Below are positions 16,463 to 29,679 of a stretch of 64,000 nt of DNA, piece after piece (positions within the stretch are counted from its first letter, which is position 1; each line of letters begins with the position of its first letter). Location: the NCBI RefSeq assembly GCF_000718775.1, contig NZ_JOCB01000017.1, forward strand, positions 27,642-91,641, read 5' to 3'. The notes beneath the pieces are model-generated. The model had not been told where the DNA came from and ran no database searches. It saw nothing but the letters and a program-made list of their open reading frames with translations. The stretch is from Streptomyces sp. NRRL S-31. GTDB lineage: Bacteria; Actinomycetota; Actinomycetes; Streptomycetales; Streptomycetaceae. The position numbers were made by a program, and so were the translations under genes.

Positions 16463-17487
16463 CCCGGATGTCGGACGCGGCGCCCGCCCCCCGGGCGGAC
16501 GGACCGGTGGCCGTCGCCGGGCACCCCGGGGCGGGACCGGCCGGAGCCGACCCGCGGAAGACGGCCCGGCGCACCGCACCCCCGCCCGGGGCACCCCGCA
16601 GGGGACCTGGCCGGCACGGCGGCTGGACCCCCTGGCTCTACCTCGCTCCCGCACTGGTCGTCCTCGGCGGACTGCTGGTCTACCCCGTCTACCAGCTGGG
16701 TCTGATCTCGTTCCTCCAGTACACGCAGGCCCAGGTGAGCGGCGGGGAACCGACCGGCTTCCGGGGCCTGGACAACTACCGTGAGCTGTTCGCCGACGAC
16801 CAGTTCTGGCAGGTGCTGCTGGCGACGGTCGGCTTCGCGGCGGCCTGTGTGGCCGCCACGCTGGCGGTGGGCTGCGCGCTCGCCGTCCTGCTCACCCGGG
16901 TGCGCGCCCTGCCGCGGCTCGCCCTCATGCTGGCCGCGCTGGGCGCGTGGGCGACACCGACGATCACCGGCTCGACGGTCTGGCTGTTCCTCTTCGACCC
17001 CGACTTCGGCCCGGTCGACCGGCTGCTGGGGCTCGGCGACTTCTCCTGGACGTACGGCCGGTACAGCGGGTTCCTGCTGGTCCTGCTCGAAGTGGTGTGG
17101 TGCTCCTTCCCGTTCGTGATGGTCACCGTCTACGCCGGTATCCGCGCCGTGCCGAGCGAGGTGCTGGAGGCCGCCGCGCTGGACGGCGCCTCCCAGTGGC
17201 GGATCTGGCGCTCGGTGCTGACGCCGATGCTGCGCCCGATCCTGGTCATCGTCACCGTCCAGTCGGTGATCTGGGACTTCAAGGTCTTCACCCAGATCTA
17301 CGTGATGACGGGCGGGGGCGGCATCGCCGGCCAGAACCTGGTCCTGAACGTCTACGCCTACCAGAAGGCGTTCGCGTCCTCGCAGTACAGCCTCGGCTCG
17401 GCGATCGGCGTCGTGATGCTGCTGATGCTGCTGGCCGTCACGCTCGGCTACCTGCGGCTGCTGCGACGCCAGGGGGAGGAACTGTGA
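16459..17487 (+). CDS. Sugar ABC transporter permease (MalF type)
   Basis: The 342-residue membrane protein has an N-terminal Pro/Arg/Ala-rich cytoplasmic extension of about 55 residues and six predicted transmembrane helices starting at WLYLAPALVVLGGLL. The EAA loop that contacts the ATPase is EVLEAAALDGASQWRIW. The GTG at 16459 overlaps the stop of the binding-protein gene; an ATG nine bases later (16468) is an equally plausible start. It forms the import channel with the next gene product. No ATP-binding subunit gene is present in the operon, so the shared Streptomyces ATPase MsiK is the likely partner. Confidence 0.9.
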   Translation: MTRMSDAAPAPRADGPVAVAGHPGAGPAGADPRKTARRTAPPPGAPRRGPGRHGGWTPWLYLAPALVVLGGLLVYPVYQLGLISFLQYTQAQVSGGEPTGFRGLDNYRELFADDQFWQVLLATVGFAAACVAATLAVGCALAVLLTRVRALPRLALMLAALGAWATPTITGSTVWLFLFDPDFGPVDRLLGLGDFSWTYGRYSGFLLVLLEVVWCSFPFVMVTVYAGIRAVPSEVLEAAALDGASQWRIWRSVLTPMLRPILVIVTVQSVIWDFKVFTQIYVMTGGGGIAGQNLVLNVYAYQKAFASSQYSLGSAIGVVMLLMLLAVTLGYLRLLRRQGEEL

Positions 17488-18329
17488 CTTCCGTACGTGC
17501 TCTGCTACGGCGCCCCTGGCGGCTGGCCGCCGAGGTGACCGCGCTGCTGGTCGCCGCCGTCGTCGCCTTCCCCCTCTACTGGATGCTGCTCAGCGCCGTC
17601 AGACCGGCCGGGGAGATCGAGTCCACCGAGCCACGGCCCTGGACGTCGTCCCCCTCGCTGGACTCCTTCCGGCGCGTACTCCAACAGCACGAGTTCGGAC
17701 GGTACTTCGTCAACAGCCTGGTCGTGGCGGTGAGCGTGGTGATCGTCTCCGGGCTGATCGCCTTCCTCGCCGCGACGGCGGTGACCCGCTTCCGGTTCCG
17801 CTTCCGGACCACCCTGCTGATCATGTTCCTGGTGGCCCAGATGGTGCCGGTGGAGGCGCTCACCATCCCCCTGTTCTTCCAGATGCGGGACCTGGGGCTG
17901 CTGAACACGCTGGGCTCGCTGGTCCTGCCGCACATCGCCTTCTCGCTGCCGTTCGCGGTCTGGATGCTGCGGGGGTTCGTCAAGGCCGTGCCGGAGTCTT
18001 TGGAGGAGGCCGCGTACCTCGACGGGGCGAGCCGCGCGCGGTTCCTGTGGCGGATCCTGCTCCCGCTCGTCCTGCCGGGCCTGGTGGCCACGAGCGTGTT
18101 CTCCTTCATCTCCGCCTGGAACGACTTCCTGTTCGCCAAGTCGTTCATCATCAGCGACACCTCGCAGTCGACCCTGCCGATGGCCCTGCTGGTGTTCTAC
18201 AAGCCCGACGAGCCCGACTGGGGCGGGGTCATGGCGGCGTCCACCGCGATGACGATCCCGGTCCTGGTGTTCTTCGTGCTGGTCCAGCGGCGGCTGGTCT
18301 CCGGACTGGGCGGAGCGGTGAAGGACTGA
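17484..18329 (+). CDS. Sugar ABC transporter permease (MalG type)
   Basis: The 281-residue protein has six predicted membrane helices beginning at VTALLVAAVVAFPLYWMLL and the EAA motif SLEEAAYLDGASRARFLW. The QMVPVEALTIPLFFQMRDLGL segment is characteristic of MalG-like permeases. The GTG at 17484 overlaps the previous stop and follows a strong AGGGGGAGGA site. Together with the preceding permease it makes the heterodimeric channel for the sugar bound by the upstream lipoprotein. Three genes with four-base overlaps indicate a single operon ending here. Confidence 0.92.
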   Translation: MTSVRALLRRPWRLAAEVTALLVAAVVAFPLYWMLLSAVRPAGEIESTEPRPWTSSPSLDSFRRVLQQHEFGRYFVNSLVVAVSVVIVSGLIAFLAATAVTRFRFRFRTTLLIMFLVAQMVPVEALTIPLFFQMRDLGLLNTLGSLVLPHIAFSLPFAVWMLRGFVKAVPESLEEAAYLDGASRARFLWRILLPLVLPGLVATSVFSFISAWNDFLFAKSFIISDTSQSTLPMALLVFYKPDEPDWGGVMAASTAMTIPVLVFFVLVQRRLVSGLGGAVKD

Positions 18330-18421
18330 CCTCCGGCCCCGGTCACCGAGGCGGGCGGTGCCGTGGGCGCGCGTGGGAAAATCGCTGGCCGGTCCGCCGG
18401 CCGCGCTGCTGGGATGGGGGG

Positions 18422-19432
18422 ATGCGAGACGACGGCGCGGCGGTCGTGGACCGGGGGCGGTATCCGGACGCGGTGACCCCGTGGGAGCGGGAGTCATGGC
18501 GGGCCGCGGCCCTGGACTGGGTCGGCGGCCTGCTCGCCGCGCGCGGCCTCGTCGTGGACGGCGCCCCGTGGGTGCGGCTGCGTCCGTGGTCGGTGCTGAT
18601 GCGGGTGCCCCTCGCGGGGCGGGCGCCCGTCTGGTTCAAGGCGAGTCCGCCGTCCGGCGCGTTCGAGGGTCCGCTGACCGCCGCCCTGGCCCGCTGGGTG
18701 CCGGGGCAGGTGCTGTGTCCGCTGGCCGTCGACGCCGGACGCGGCTGGATGCTGCTGCCCGACGGGGGCGAGTCGTTCCGGACCGTGCTCGACCGGGAGC
18801 CGGTCGGGCCGCGCGAGTGGGAGGCGCTGCTGCGCCAGTACGCGGGCCTGCAGTACGACCTGGTCCCGCACGCGGACGAGATCGAGCGCCTCGGGGTGCC
18901 GGCCGCCCGGACCGCCGATCTGCCCGAGGTGTTCGAGGGGCTGGTCGCCGTCAACCGCGCGCTCGGCCCGGACGAGCGCGCCCGGCTGGAGGGCCTGCGG
19001 CCCCGGCTCGCGGACTGGTGTGCCGAACTCGCCGCCGTCGGCGTCCCGGACACGCTCGACCACGCCGATCTGCACGACGGCCAGCTGTTCCGGCCGGCGC
19101 CGGGCCGGTTCACCTTCTTCGACTGGGGCGACGCCGCCGTCTCCCATCCGTTCGCCGGTCTGCGGGTCACCGCCGAGCGGGCCCGCGACCGCTACGGCCC
19201 GCGGGTGCTGCCCCGGCTGCTCGACGCGTATCTGGAGCCCTGGACGGGGACCGGCCGCACGTCGGCGGAGCTGCGGCGCGCGGCGGACCTCGCCTGGCGG
19301 CTGAGTTCGCTCGGGCGGGCCGCCGCCTGGGGCCGGATGTTCCCCGACGCGTCCGGCGCCCGGCCGGGCGCCGTGGAGGGCGCCCGGTCGCTGCTGGAAC
19401 TGCTGGCCGAGCCGCCGCGCGCGGCCGGCTGA
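18422..19432 (+). CDS. Aminoglycoside-phosphotransferase-fold (APH) kinase-like protein
   Basis: The 336-residue protein has the APH/choline-kinase catalytic loop LDHADLHDGQLF, in which the His-x-Asp-x-x-x-x-Asn/Gln pattern supplies catalytic Asp and a metal ligand, followed by FFDWGDAAVSHPF, equivalent to the DFG-like metal-binding Asp. The N-terminal lobe contains PVWFKASPP with the likely ATP-binding lysine. It phosphorylates an unknown small molecule; such proteins are numerous in Streptomyces and rarely resistance determinants. The ATG at 18422 sits directly after a G-rich GGGGGG run. It is separated from the transporter operon by 92 bases and converges on the SDR gene. Confidence 0.8.
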   Translation: MRDDGAAVVDRGRYPDAVTPWERESWRAAALDWVGGLLAARGLVVDGAPWVRLRPWSVLMRVPLAGRAPVWFKASPPSGAFEGPLTAALARWVPGQVLCPLAVDAGRGWMLLPDGGESFRTVLDREPVGPREWEALLRQYAGLQYDLVPHADEIERLGVPAARTADLPEVFEGLVAVNRALGPDERARLEGLRPRLADWCAELAAVGVPDTLDHADLHDGQLFRPAPGRFTFFDWGDAAVSHPFAGLRVTAERARDRYGPRVLPRLLDAYLEPWTGTGRTSAELRRAADLAWRLSSLGRAAAWGRMFPDASGARPGAVEGARSLLELLAEPPRAAG

Positions 19433-19443
19433 ACGGCCGACGG

Positions 19444-20334
19444 TCAGGGCAGGGGGGTGCCGCCGGTCACGTTGAGGATCTCGGCGGTGACGAAACTCGC
19501 CTCGGGCGAGGCCAGGTAGACGTAGGCGGGGGCCAGCTCGGCGGGCTGGGCCGGACGGCCGAGCGGGCTCTGCTTGCCGAACTCCGCCGTGTCGGGGAGG
19601 GTCGAGGGGATGAGCGGGGTCCACACCGGCCCCGGCGCCACCGCGTTGACCCGGACACCGCGCTCGGCGAGCATCTGGGCCAGGCCCTGGGTGAAGGTGA
19701 CGATCGCGCCCTTGGTCATGGCGTAGTCCAGCAGGTGCGGGCTGGGCTGGTACGCCTGCACCGACGTGGTGTTGATGACGCAGCCGCCGGCCGGGATGTG
19801 CGGCAGCGCGTTCTTGGTCAGCCAGAACATGCCGTACAGGTTCGTCCGCATCACCCGGTCGAACTGCTCGGTGCTGATCGCCTCGATGCCGTCCGGCTGG
19901 GACATCTGGTAGGCGGCGTTGTTGACGAGGACGTCGATGCGGCCGAACTCGTCGACCGCGCGCTCGATCAGCGCGCGGCACTCGCCCTCCTCCCTGATGT
20001 CGCAGGAGACGGCGACCGCCTTTCGGCCCGCTTCCTCGACCAGGCGGGAGGTCTCGCGGGCCTCGTCCTCCTCCTCGGCGAGGTGGGTGAAGAGCACGTC
20101 GGCGCCCTCGCGGGCGAAGGCGAGCGCCACCGCCCGTCCGATGCCGGAGTCCCCTCCCGTGATCACGGTCTTGCGGCCGTCGAGCCGGCCGGTGCCGCGG
20201 TAGGACTCCTCGCCGTGGTCGGGCGGCGGGTCCATCGGGCCGGTCCAGCCCGGATGCGGCTGGTCCTGGGAGGGGAAGTCGGGGCGGGGGTGCTGGGTGA
20301 CCGGGTTGGGCCGGTCTCCTTGCCGGTCCGTCAC
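19444..20334 (-). CDS. Short-chain dehydrogenase/reductase (stress-type SDR, YdaD/YhxC-like)
   Basis: The 296-residue protein has an N-terminal extension typical of general-stress SDRs (HPGWTGPMDPPPDHGEESYRG) before the Rossmann fold. The cofactor loop is TGGDSGIGRAVA, the NAA motif is VLVNNAAYQ, and the catalytic triad is Ser in INTTSVQAY with Tyr and Lys in YAMTKG. The C-terminus ends FVTAEILNVTGGTPLP, the usual SDR G-G motif. Start GTG at 20332-20334 follows AGGAGG. Bacillus homologues belong to the sigma-B regulon, but no sigma-B promoter was identified here. Substrate unknown. Confidence 0.9.
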   Translation of the reverse strand: MTDRQGDRPNPVTQHPRPDFPSQDQPHPGWTGPMDPPPDHGEESYRGTGRLDGRKTVITGGDSGIGRAVALAFAREGADVLFTHLAEEEDEARETSRLVEEAGRKAVAVSCDIREEGECRALIERAVDEFGRIDVLVNNAAYQMSQPDGIEAISTEQFDRVMRTNLYGMFWLTKNALPHIPAGGCVINTTSVQAYQPSPHLLDYAMTKGAIVTFTQGLAQMLAERGVRVNAVAPGPVWTPLIPSTLPDTAEFGKQSPLGRPAQPAELAPAYVYLASPEASFVTAEILNVTGGTPLP

Positions 20335-20414
20335 GGTGGCCTCCTGCGTCTGGAAGGGAAGCGGACAGCCGACCGGGTTCCCGCCGAGCGCCGGGCGAAA
20401 AGCGTCCGCGCCGG

Positions 20415-21392
<978 letters not shown>

Positions 21393-21469
21393 CGGAGGGG
21401 CGGGCCGGGCCACCGGCCCCGGCCCGCCCCGGACGGCCGTCCCCGGCGGGCACCCGGCACACTGTGGGG

Positions 21470-22198
21470 GTGAACGACTTCCCCCTCGTCGACCGGGCGC
21501 CCGCTCCGCGGTGGTACGGGCGCCTGCGGGTGCGGACCGACGACCTCTCCCCCGCCGACTGGCTGGTCCCGCGCGGGTCGCACACGGCCGCCCTCGGCTC
21601 GGTGGCGGGCGTCGCGGCACCGGGCTTCGCCGCCTACGCACGGATCCTGCACCCGGCCCGGCTCGACGAGCGGCCGGTGCGCTGGTCCACGGTGGCCACC
21701 GCCCTGGGCACCCGGGTGACACCGGTCACCCGCTGGCACGAGGTCGTCGGGACGGACCGGGACGGCGCCCACCGCACCGGCCTCGAACTGCCCGGCGTGT
21801 GGGACGAGTCCCCCGACGAGGGTCCGACCCCGCCGGACGTCGCCCGGGCGCTGCTGCCCGTGCTGTCCCGGCACACCGCGACCCCGCGGGAGTGCTGGTT
21901 CGGGCTGTGGAGCGGGTACGGGCGCTGGGACTGGGAGCGGTGCCCGACGTTCCTGACGCCGGGTCGCGACGAGATCCTGCTGGCCGGCCGGCTGGCCGAC
22001 GCCGTCTCCCCGGTGACCCTGGACGAGTTCACCGAGCTGCCCGACCTGTGGTGGCCCGCGGACCGCGCCTGGTGCCTGGGCGGGGACGTGGACCTGGCCA
22101 GCACCTATGTGGGCGGCTCCCCCGAACTGATCGCCGATCTGCTGGCCGCAGCGGACCTGGAGGCGCACCCGGTGGCCCAGGGCGACCCCGTCGGCTGA
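21470..22198 (+). CDS. Conserved hypothetical protein
   Basis: The 242-residue product is soluble, rich in Trp (WYGRLRV, WSTVATALG, WSGYGRWDWERC, LWWPADRAWCLGG) and has no signal peptide or recognisable catalytic motif. The composition and the pattern of aromatic residues suggest a compact globular domain; I do not recognise the family. The GTG at 21470 is used, but no ribosome site is clear: a G-rich run abuts it, and another in-frame GTG lies six bases upstream at 21464. Expression could be translationally weak or leaderless. It is followed by the convergent beta-lactamase gene. Confidence 0.65.
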   Translation: MNDFPLVDRAPAPRWYGRLRVRTDDLSPADWLVPRGSHTAALGSVAGVAAPGFAAYARILHPARLDERPVRWSTVATALGTRVTPVTRWHEVVGTDRDGAHRTGLELPGVWDESPDEGPTPPDVARALLPVLSRHTATPRECWFGLWSGYGRWDWERCPTFLTPGRDEILLAGRLADAVSPVTLDEFTELPDLWWPADRAWCLGGDVDLASTYVGGSPELIADLLAAADLEAHPVAQGDPVG

Positions 22199-22225
22199 CC
22201 GTCCCGGGCGACGGACGGACGGGTG

Positions 22226-23184
<959 letters not shown>

Positions 23185-23280
23185 GGATCCTCCGAGTCGT
23201 ACGGGAGCGGCGTCGGGCTTCGACGAGGACAGCGAAACAGCCCGGTCCCACCCATGTCCAAGAGGGAACTTTCACCTGTC

Positions 23281-23299
23281 CATGCCTTATTGATATGAC
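23281..23299. promoter_or_regulatory. LysR-type T-N11-A dyad between bla and the LysR gene
   Basis: CAT-N11-ATG at 23281-23297 gives a T (23283) and an A (23295) separated by eleven bases inside a short dyad, the usual LysR core. It lies in an AT-rich stretch just before the LysR start and upstream of bla, fitting both activation of bla and autoregulation. Confidence 0.45.
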
Positions 23300-23305
23300 T
23301 GCCGG

Positions 23306-24277
23306 GTGGATCTCCTGGCACACCTCGAAGCGTTCGTGGCGACGGCCGACGAGGCGGGCTTCTCCCGGGCGGCCGACCGGCTCGGGATCGCCCAGCCGCT
23401 GCTCAGCCGCCGGATCAAGACGCTGGAGGAGCACTTCGGCGGCTCGCTGTTCGACCGTTCCCGGCGGCAGATCGCCACCACCGAGCTGGGCGTGCTGCTG
23501 CTGCCCCACGCCCGGGACGTGCTCGACCGGGCCCAGCGGCTGCGGCAGGCCGCCCACTCGGCCCGGCGGTCGCGGGTGCGTGCCGTCGGCGTGCCCGCGG
23601 ACTGCGCCCCGGCCGCGCTGGCCCGCGCCATCCGCGCCGGCACCGAGCGCGGCATCACCCTCGGCATGCGCGAACTGCCGCCTCCGGCACGGGCGTTGGG
23701 ACTGACGGACGGTTCACTCGCGTACGCGCTGGTGCGGGCCGCTCCGGAACGGGCCGCGCTGCGGGTGCCGTTGGGCCTCGCGTCCGCCCCGTCGGCGGAC
23801 GACGGCGGGGCCGCACGGCGTACGGTCCACCTCGACGATCTGCGGCCGCGCCGGAGCCGTGGCGCCGCGCCTCCCGCCCCGCCGCCCCTGCTGCTCCTGG
23901 CCGAGGAGCGGGTGCCCGAGTTCGAGGACCGGCTGACGCGGGCCGCCGCCCGCGCCGGGCTGCCCGCGGGACGCGTCCGGCCGGCCGGGCCGGCGGCGAC
24001 CGCGCTCGCGGAAACACTGGCCGGGCACGCGCTGCTGCTGTGCGCCGAGCCGTACGCCCGGCAGCACGGTGCCCACTGGACACCGCTGACCGACCGCGCG
24101 CTGCACCGGGGGTACGACGTCGGCGCCGCCCCGGGCCCGCACGGCGCGGCGGACGTGCCGGACTGGCTGGCCGCGCTGCTCGCGGCGGCGGTGGGCGCCG
24201 TACCGCGAAGGCGCGGCGGCCCGGGGCCCGGGGCCGCGAGCGAGGACGTCACCGCGCGGCTGGCGGCACACGGATGA
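23306..24277 (+). CDS. LysR-family regulator of beta-lactamase (BlaA-like)
   Basis: The 323-residue protein begins with a LysR helix-turn-helix: LLAHLEAFVATADEAGFS, RAADRLGIAQPLLSRRIK and LFDRSRRQ. The C-terminal effector domain is GC- and Pro-rich and only weakly conserved. It starts with GTG at 23306, lies divergent to the class A beta-lactamase, and overlaps the next gene by ATGA. This is the arrangement of S. cacaoi blaL-blaA-blaB, where BlaA is the LysR activator. I infer the same circuit. No clear ribosome site precedes the GTG. Confidence 0.85.
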   Translation: MDLLAHLEAFVATADEAGFSRAADRLGIAQPLLSRRIKTLEEHFGGSLFDRSRRQIATTELGVLLLPHARDVLDRAQRLRQAAHSARRSRVRAVGVPADCAPAALARAIRAGTERGITLGMRELPPPARALGLTDGSLAYALVRAAPERAALRVPLGLASAPSADDGGAARRTVHLDDLRPRRSRGAAPPAPPPLLLLAEERVPEFEDRLTRAAARAGLPAGRVRPAGPAATALAETLAGHALLLCAEPYARQHGAHWTPLTDRALHRGYDVGAAPGPHGAADVPDWLAALLAAAVGAVPRRRGGPGPGAASEDVTARLAAHG

Positions 24278-25209
24278 GCGCGGCACCGGCGCACCACCCG
24301 GTGTACACCGGCGGCCACGGCGCCCTCCTCGGCGTCGCCGAGTCCATCGCCGCCGACTGGGCGGCGCTCGGCGTCCGCGGCTCCTTCCTCGCCCGCAACC
24401 TCGACACGGGTGAGCAGCTCGGCTTCGACGCCGACGAGCCGGCGCCGCTGGCCTCGGTGGCGAAGGTCCCGTTCGCGCTGGTGGTGCTGGACCGGATCGC
24501 GTCCGGGGAACTCGACCCGGCACACCCCGTCACCGTGCACCCGGGGACGAGCAGCGTCGGCCCCACCGGGCTGGCCGCCTTCCGGCACCCGGCCACCGTG
24601 GCCGTCGGCGACCTGCTCCTGCTGATGCTGTCGGTGAGCGACAACGCCGCCGCGGACGCCCTGTTCGGCCTGGTGCCGGCGGCGGAGGCCGATGCCCGGC
24701 TGCGCGCCTGGGGCTGTGCCGGAATCCGGATACGGCACCGGATGAACCACCTCTACGAGTGCGCGGCCGGCGCCGCCGGCAACGACTTCTCGCTCGCGCT
24801 GGAGCTGGCCGTCCGTGACGAGCGGACGGGCCGGCACACCATCGAGACGCTGGACCCGGCCCACGCCAACGCCGGCTCGGCCGCGGCGCTCGTCGCTCTG
24901 CTGGAGCGCGTGTGGCGGGACGGGATCGCCACTCCTGCGGCGACGGCGGAGCTGCGCCGGCTGATGGGGCTCCAGGTCTTCACACACCGGCTGGCGAGCG
25001 AGCTGCGCGCGGACACGCTGCGGTGGAGCGGGAAGACCGGGACGTTCCTGCACCTGCGGCACGAGATCGGGGTGGTCGAGGCGGAGTCCGGGGACCGGGT
25101 GGCGATGGCGGCGCTGACCCGTGCGGACCGCCGCGCCGCGCTCGCCGCCGACATCGACCTGGCGATCGGGGCCGCGGGGCGGGGGGCGTTCGAGGCGCTG
25201 CGGGGGTGA
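24274..25209 (+). CDS. Cytoplasmic penicillin-recognising protein, BlaB-like
   Basis: The 311-residue protein resembles a class A beta-lactamase without a signal peptide. It has SVAK (Ser61, Lys64), SDN in SVSDNAAAD, and KTGTF as the KTG box, but the region of the catalytic omega-loop glutamate is not clear. In S. cacaoi, BlaB is a cytoplasmic relative needed for beta-lactamase induction together with BlaA. Four-base overlap with the LysR gene indicates co-translation. The lack of export signal argues for sensing or signalling rather than resistance. Direct hydrolytic activity cannot be excluded from sequence. Confidence 0.8.
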   Translation: MSAAPAHHPVYTGGHGALLGVAESIAADWAALGVRGSFLARNLDTGEQLGFDADEPAPLASVAKVPFALVVLDRIASGELDPAHPVTVHPGTSSVGPTGLAAFRHPATVAVGDLLLLMLSVSDNAAADALFGLVPAAEADARLRAWGCAGIRIRHRMNHLYECAAGAAGNDFSLALELAVRDERTGRHTIETLDPAHANAGSAAALVALLERVWRDGIATPAATAELRRLMGLQVFTHRLASELRADTLRWSGKTGTFLHLRHEIGVVEAESGDRVAMAALTRADRRAALAADIDLAIGAAGRGAFEALRG

Positions 25210-25227
25210 GGGGCCGTCGCCGCCCGG

Positions 25228-25273
25228 GCGGGCGCCGGTCCGTCGTGGCCGCCCGGGCCGCCGGGGCGCCCGC
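25228..25273. terminator. Possible bidirectional hairpin between BlaB-like and response-regulator genes
   Basis: GCGGGCGCC (25228-25236) pairs with GGCGCCCGC (25265-25273) around a GC-rich 28-base loop that can itself fold. It lies between convergent stops at 25209 and 25282. Confidence 0.35.
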
Positions 25274-25281
25274 GCGTCCCT

Positions 25282-25935
25282 TCAGGGCAGCAGGCGTTGT
25301 TCCTTCGCCACCGCCACGGCGCCGGCCCGGGTGTCGACGCCCAGCTTGTCGTAGATCCGGCGGAGATGCGTCTTGACGGTGGCCTCGCTGATGTAGAGGG
25401 CGCGGGCGATGGCGTGGTTGGGCAGGCCGCGCGAGAGGTGGGCGAGGATGTCCCGTTCCCGGGGGGTGAGGGTGGGACGGGGGTCGCGCAGCCGGGACAT
25501 GACCCGGTCGGCGACCGGGGGCGAGAGCGCCGGGCGGCCCTGGGCGGCGGCGTGGATCGCCGTGAAGAGGTCCTCGGCGCGCTCGGCCTTCAGCAGGTAG
25601 CCGGTGGCGCCCGCCTCGACGGCGCGGGTGACGTCGGCGTCGGTGTCGTACGTGGTGAGGACCAGGACGTGCGGGGCGGGCCGCTCGGCGCGCAGCCGGC
25701 GGGTGGTCTCGACGCCGTCGATGCCGTCGCCGAGTTGCAGGTCCATCAGGACGACGTCCGGGGCGGTCCGGCGGGCGAGGGCGAGTGCCTCCTCGCCGCT
25801 GCCCGCCTCGCCGACGACCTCGATGTCCGGCGCGCTGTGCAGCAGCGCCAGCAGCCCGGCGCGTACGACCGCGTGGTCGTCGCAGACGAGGATGCGCACC
25901 GGTGTCCGCGCGGCCGTCCCGGGCGGGTGGGTCAT
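25282..25935 (-). CDS. NarL/LuxR-type response regulator
   Basis: The 217-residue protein has a receiver domain (ILVCDDHAVVRAGL; phosphoacceptor Asp65 in VVLMDLQLGD; switch Thr in VLVLTTYDT; Lys in GYLLKAE) and a C-terminal LuxR helix-turn-helix (LTPRERDILAHLSRG to EATVKTHLRRIYDKLGV). The ATG overlaps the kinase stop by ATGA, so the pair is made from one mRNA. It likely controls genes in response to the sensor's signal; the regulon is not evident. Confidence 0.94.
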   Translation of the reverse strand: MTHPPGTAARTPVRILVCDDHAVVRAGLLALLHSAPDIEVVGEAGSGEEALALARRTAPDVVLMDLQLGDGIDGVETTRRLRAERPAPHVLVLTTYDTDADVTRAVEAGATGYLLKAERAEDLFTAIHAAAQGRPALSPPVADRVMSRLRDPRPTLTPRERDILAHLSRGLPNHAIARALYISEATVKTHLRRIYDKLGVDTRAGAVAVAKEQRLLP

Positions 25936-27161
25936 CTCGGCTCCAAGGGGATCGCCGCCGACAGGGCGGTGCCCTCGCCCGGTGCCGACTCGATGGTGAG
26001 GGTGCCGCCCAGCTGGCGCAGGCGGGCGCGGATGGCGGGCAGGCCATGGCCGCGCGACTCCGTCGCGGCGGTCGCCGGCGCGGGGGCCGTGCGCGGGTCG
26101 AAGCCGCGGCCGTCGTCCGTGACGTCCAGGACGAGTCGGTCGTCCAGGCAGGTCAGGGTGAGGGTGGCGGTGGTGGCCGCCGCGTGTTCGCGGACGTTGG
26201 CGAGGGCGCCCTGGGCGATGCGCAGCAGGGCGGACTCCACGGGGCCGGGCAGCGGCTCGGGCGGGCTGCCCTCGGTGTGCACCCGGACGGTGAGCGCCGT
26301 TGTCGTCTCGCGTTCGGCGACGGCGCCCAGGGCCTGGAGCAGCCCCCCGCCCTCCGCCAGATCGGCCGGGGTCAGATCGTGGACGAAGCGGCGGGCCTCG
26401 GCGAGGCTGCGCTCGGCGATCGCCGCCGCCGTGCGGACGTGGTCCCGGGCCGTGCCGGGCTCGGTGTCCCACAGGCGGTCGGCCGCCTGGAGCAGCATCC
26501 GCTGGCTGGACAGGCCCTGGGCGAGGGTGTCGTGGATCTCCCGGGCGAGCCGTTCGCGCTCGGCGAGGGTGCCCTCGCGGCGCTCGGTGGCGGCGAGGTC
26601 GCGGCGGGTGCGGACCAGGTCGTCGATGAGGGCGTCCCGGCGGGCCGCCTGGCGCTGCATGACGACGAACACGGTGGTGGCGACGGCGGCCACGGCGGGC
26701 GGGGCCAGCAGCACGTTCGGGTCCGCCCAGCCGGCCAGGCTGAGCTGGGTGGCGACCGCGAGCGCGGTCAGCAGCGCCACCAGCCAGATCGCGGCGCGCG
26801 ACGGGAGGGTGCGCAGGCCGGTGTAGAAGAGCGGGACCGCGCACCAGGCGAAGCTCGGCGCCAGGACGACCAGCAGCGCCCAGGCCGCCACGACCAGGCC
26901 GAGCCAGGTGAGCCGGCGCGGGGTGGGGCGGGTGCCGAGGGCGGGGCCGAGGACGTAGAGCGCGGCCAGCAGCGCGGACAGGGCGATCACCCAGGGGGTG
27001 TGCGGTCCGTCGGCGTGCCGGGCCAGGTAGCGGGCGACGGACGCGGACAGCAGCACGAAGAACGCCGTGTGCATGACGACGGTGAGGGCGCGGGTGTCGT
27101 CGCGTTCGGGCACGGCCACCGCCGGCACCTCCCTCGACTCCGCGCTGAACTGGGCAAACAC
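25932..27161 (-). CDS. Sensor histidine kinase (HisKA_3 type, NarL-system partner)
   Basis: The 409-residue protein has an N-terminal membrane sensor of about five or six helices (ALTVVMHTAFFVLLSAS, LLAALYVLG, LGLVVAAWALLVVLA, AIWLVALLTALAVA, AVAAVATTVFVVM), a short coiled linker, the HisKA_3 dimerisation domain with His210 in AREIHDTLAQG, and a HATPase domain (ANVREHA N-box, DVTDDGRGFDP, GHGLPAIRARL). It phosphorylates the overlapping response regulator gene product. The sensor lacks a large extracellular domain, so it likely perceives a membrane or envelope signal. Start ATG at 27161. Confidence 0.92.
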   Translation of the reverse strand: MFAQFSAESREVPAVAVPERDDTRALTVVMHTAFFVLLSASVARYLARHADGPHTPWVIALSALLAALYVLGPALGTRPTPRRLTWLGLVVAAWALLVVLAPSFAWCAVPLFYTGLRTLPSRAAIWLVALLTALAVATQLSLAGWADPNVLLAPPAVAAVATTVFVVMQRQAARRDALIDDLVRTRRDLAATERREGTLAERERLAREIHDTLAQGLSSQRMLLQAADRLWDTEPGTARDHVRTAAAIAERSLAEARRFVHDLTPADLAEGGGLLQALGAVAERETTTALTVRVHTEGSPPEPLPGPVESALLRIAQGALANVREHAAATTATLTLTCLDDRLVLDVTDDGRGFDPRTAPAPATAATESRGHGLPAIRARLRQLGGTLTIESAPGEGTALSAAIPLEPR

Positions 27162-27340
27162 CCTCCATTGTGCCCGTGCGCGGTGGAGGCGGGGTCATCC
27201 GATCGGATGACCCCGGGCCTCCGGTGCGCGTGTCACCCGCAGGCCGGGTCCGCACGGGACGCGTGCCGCTGACGCGGGGGGGCCGTACGCCCCCGGCCGC
27301 CGGCGCGGACGGGGACGGCCGGTTGCCGGGAGAACGGAAA

Positions 27341-27375
27341 CGTCCGGGCCCGCCCTCGGGGGGCGGACCCGGACG
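27341..27375 (-). terminator. Hairpin terminator after katG
   Basis: CGTCCGGG (27341-27348) pairs with CCCGGACG (27368-27375), and CCGCCC (27350-27355) with GGGCGG (27361-27366), with one mismatch between. On the minus strand the stem is followed by a short T-run. It lies 46 bases past the katG stop. Confidence 0.75.
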
Positions 27376-27420
27376 TGCCGGTCAGCGGGTCGAACCGGTC
27401 ACCGACCGACGGTCACCGGG

Positions 27421-29679
<2,259 letters not shown>

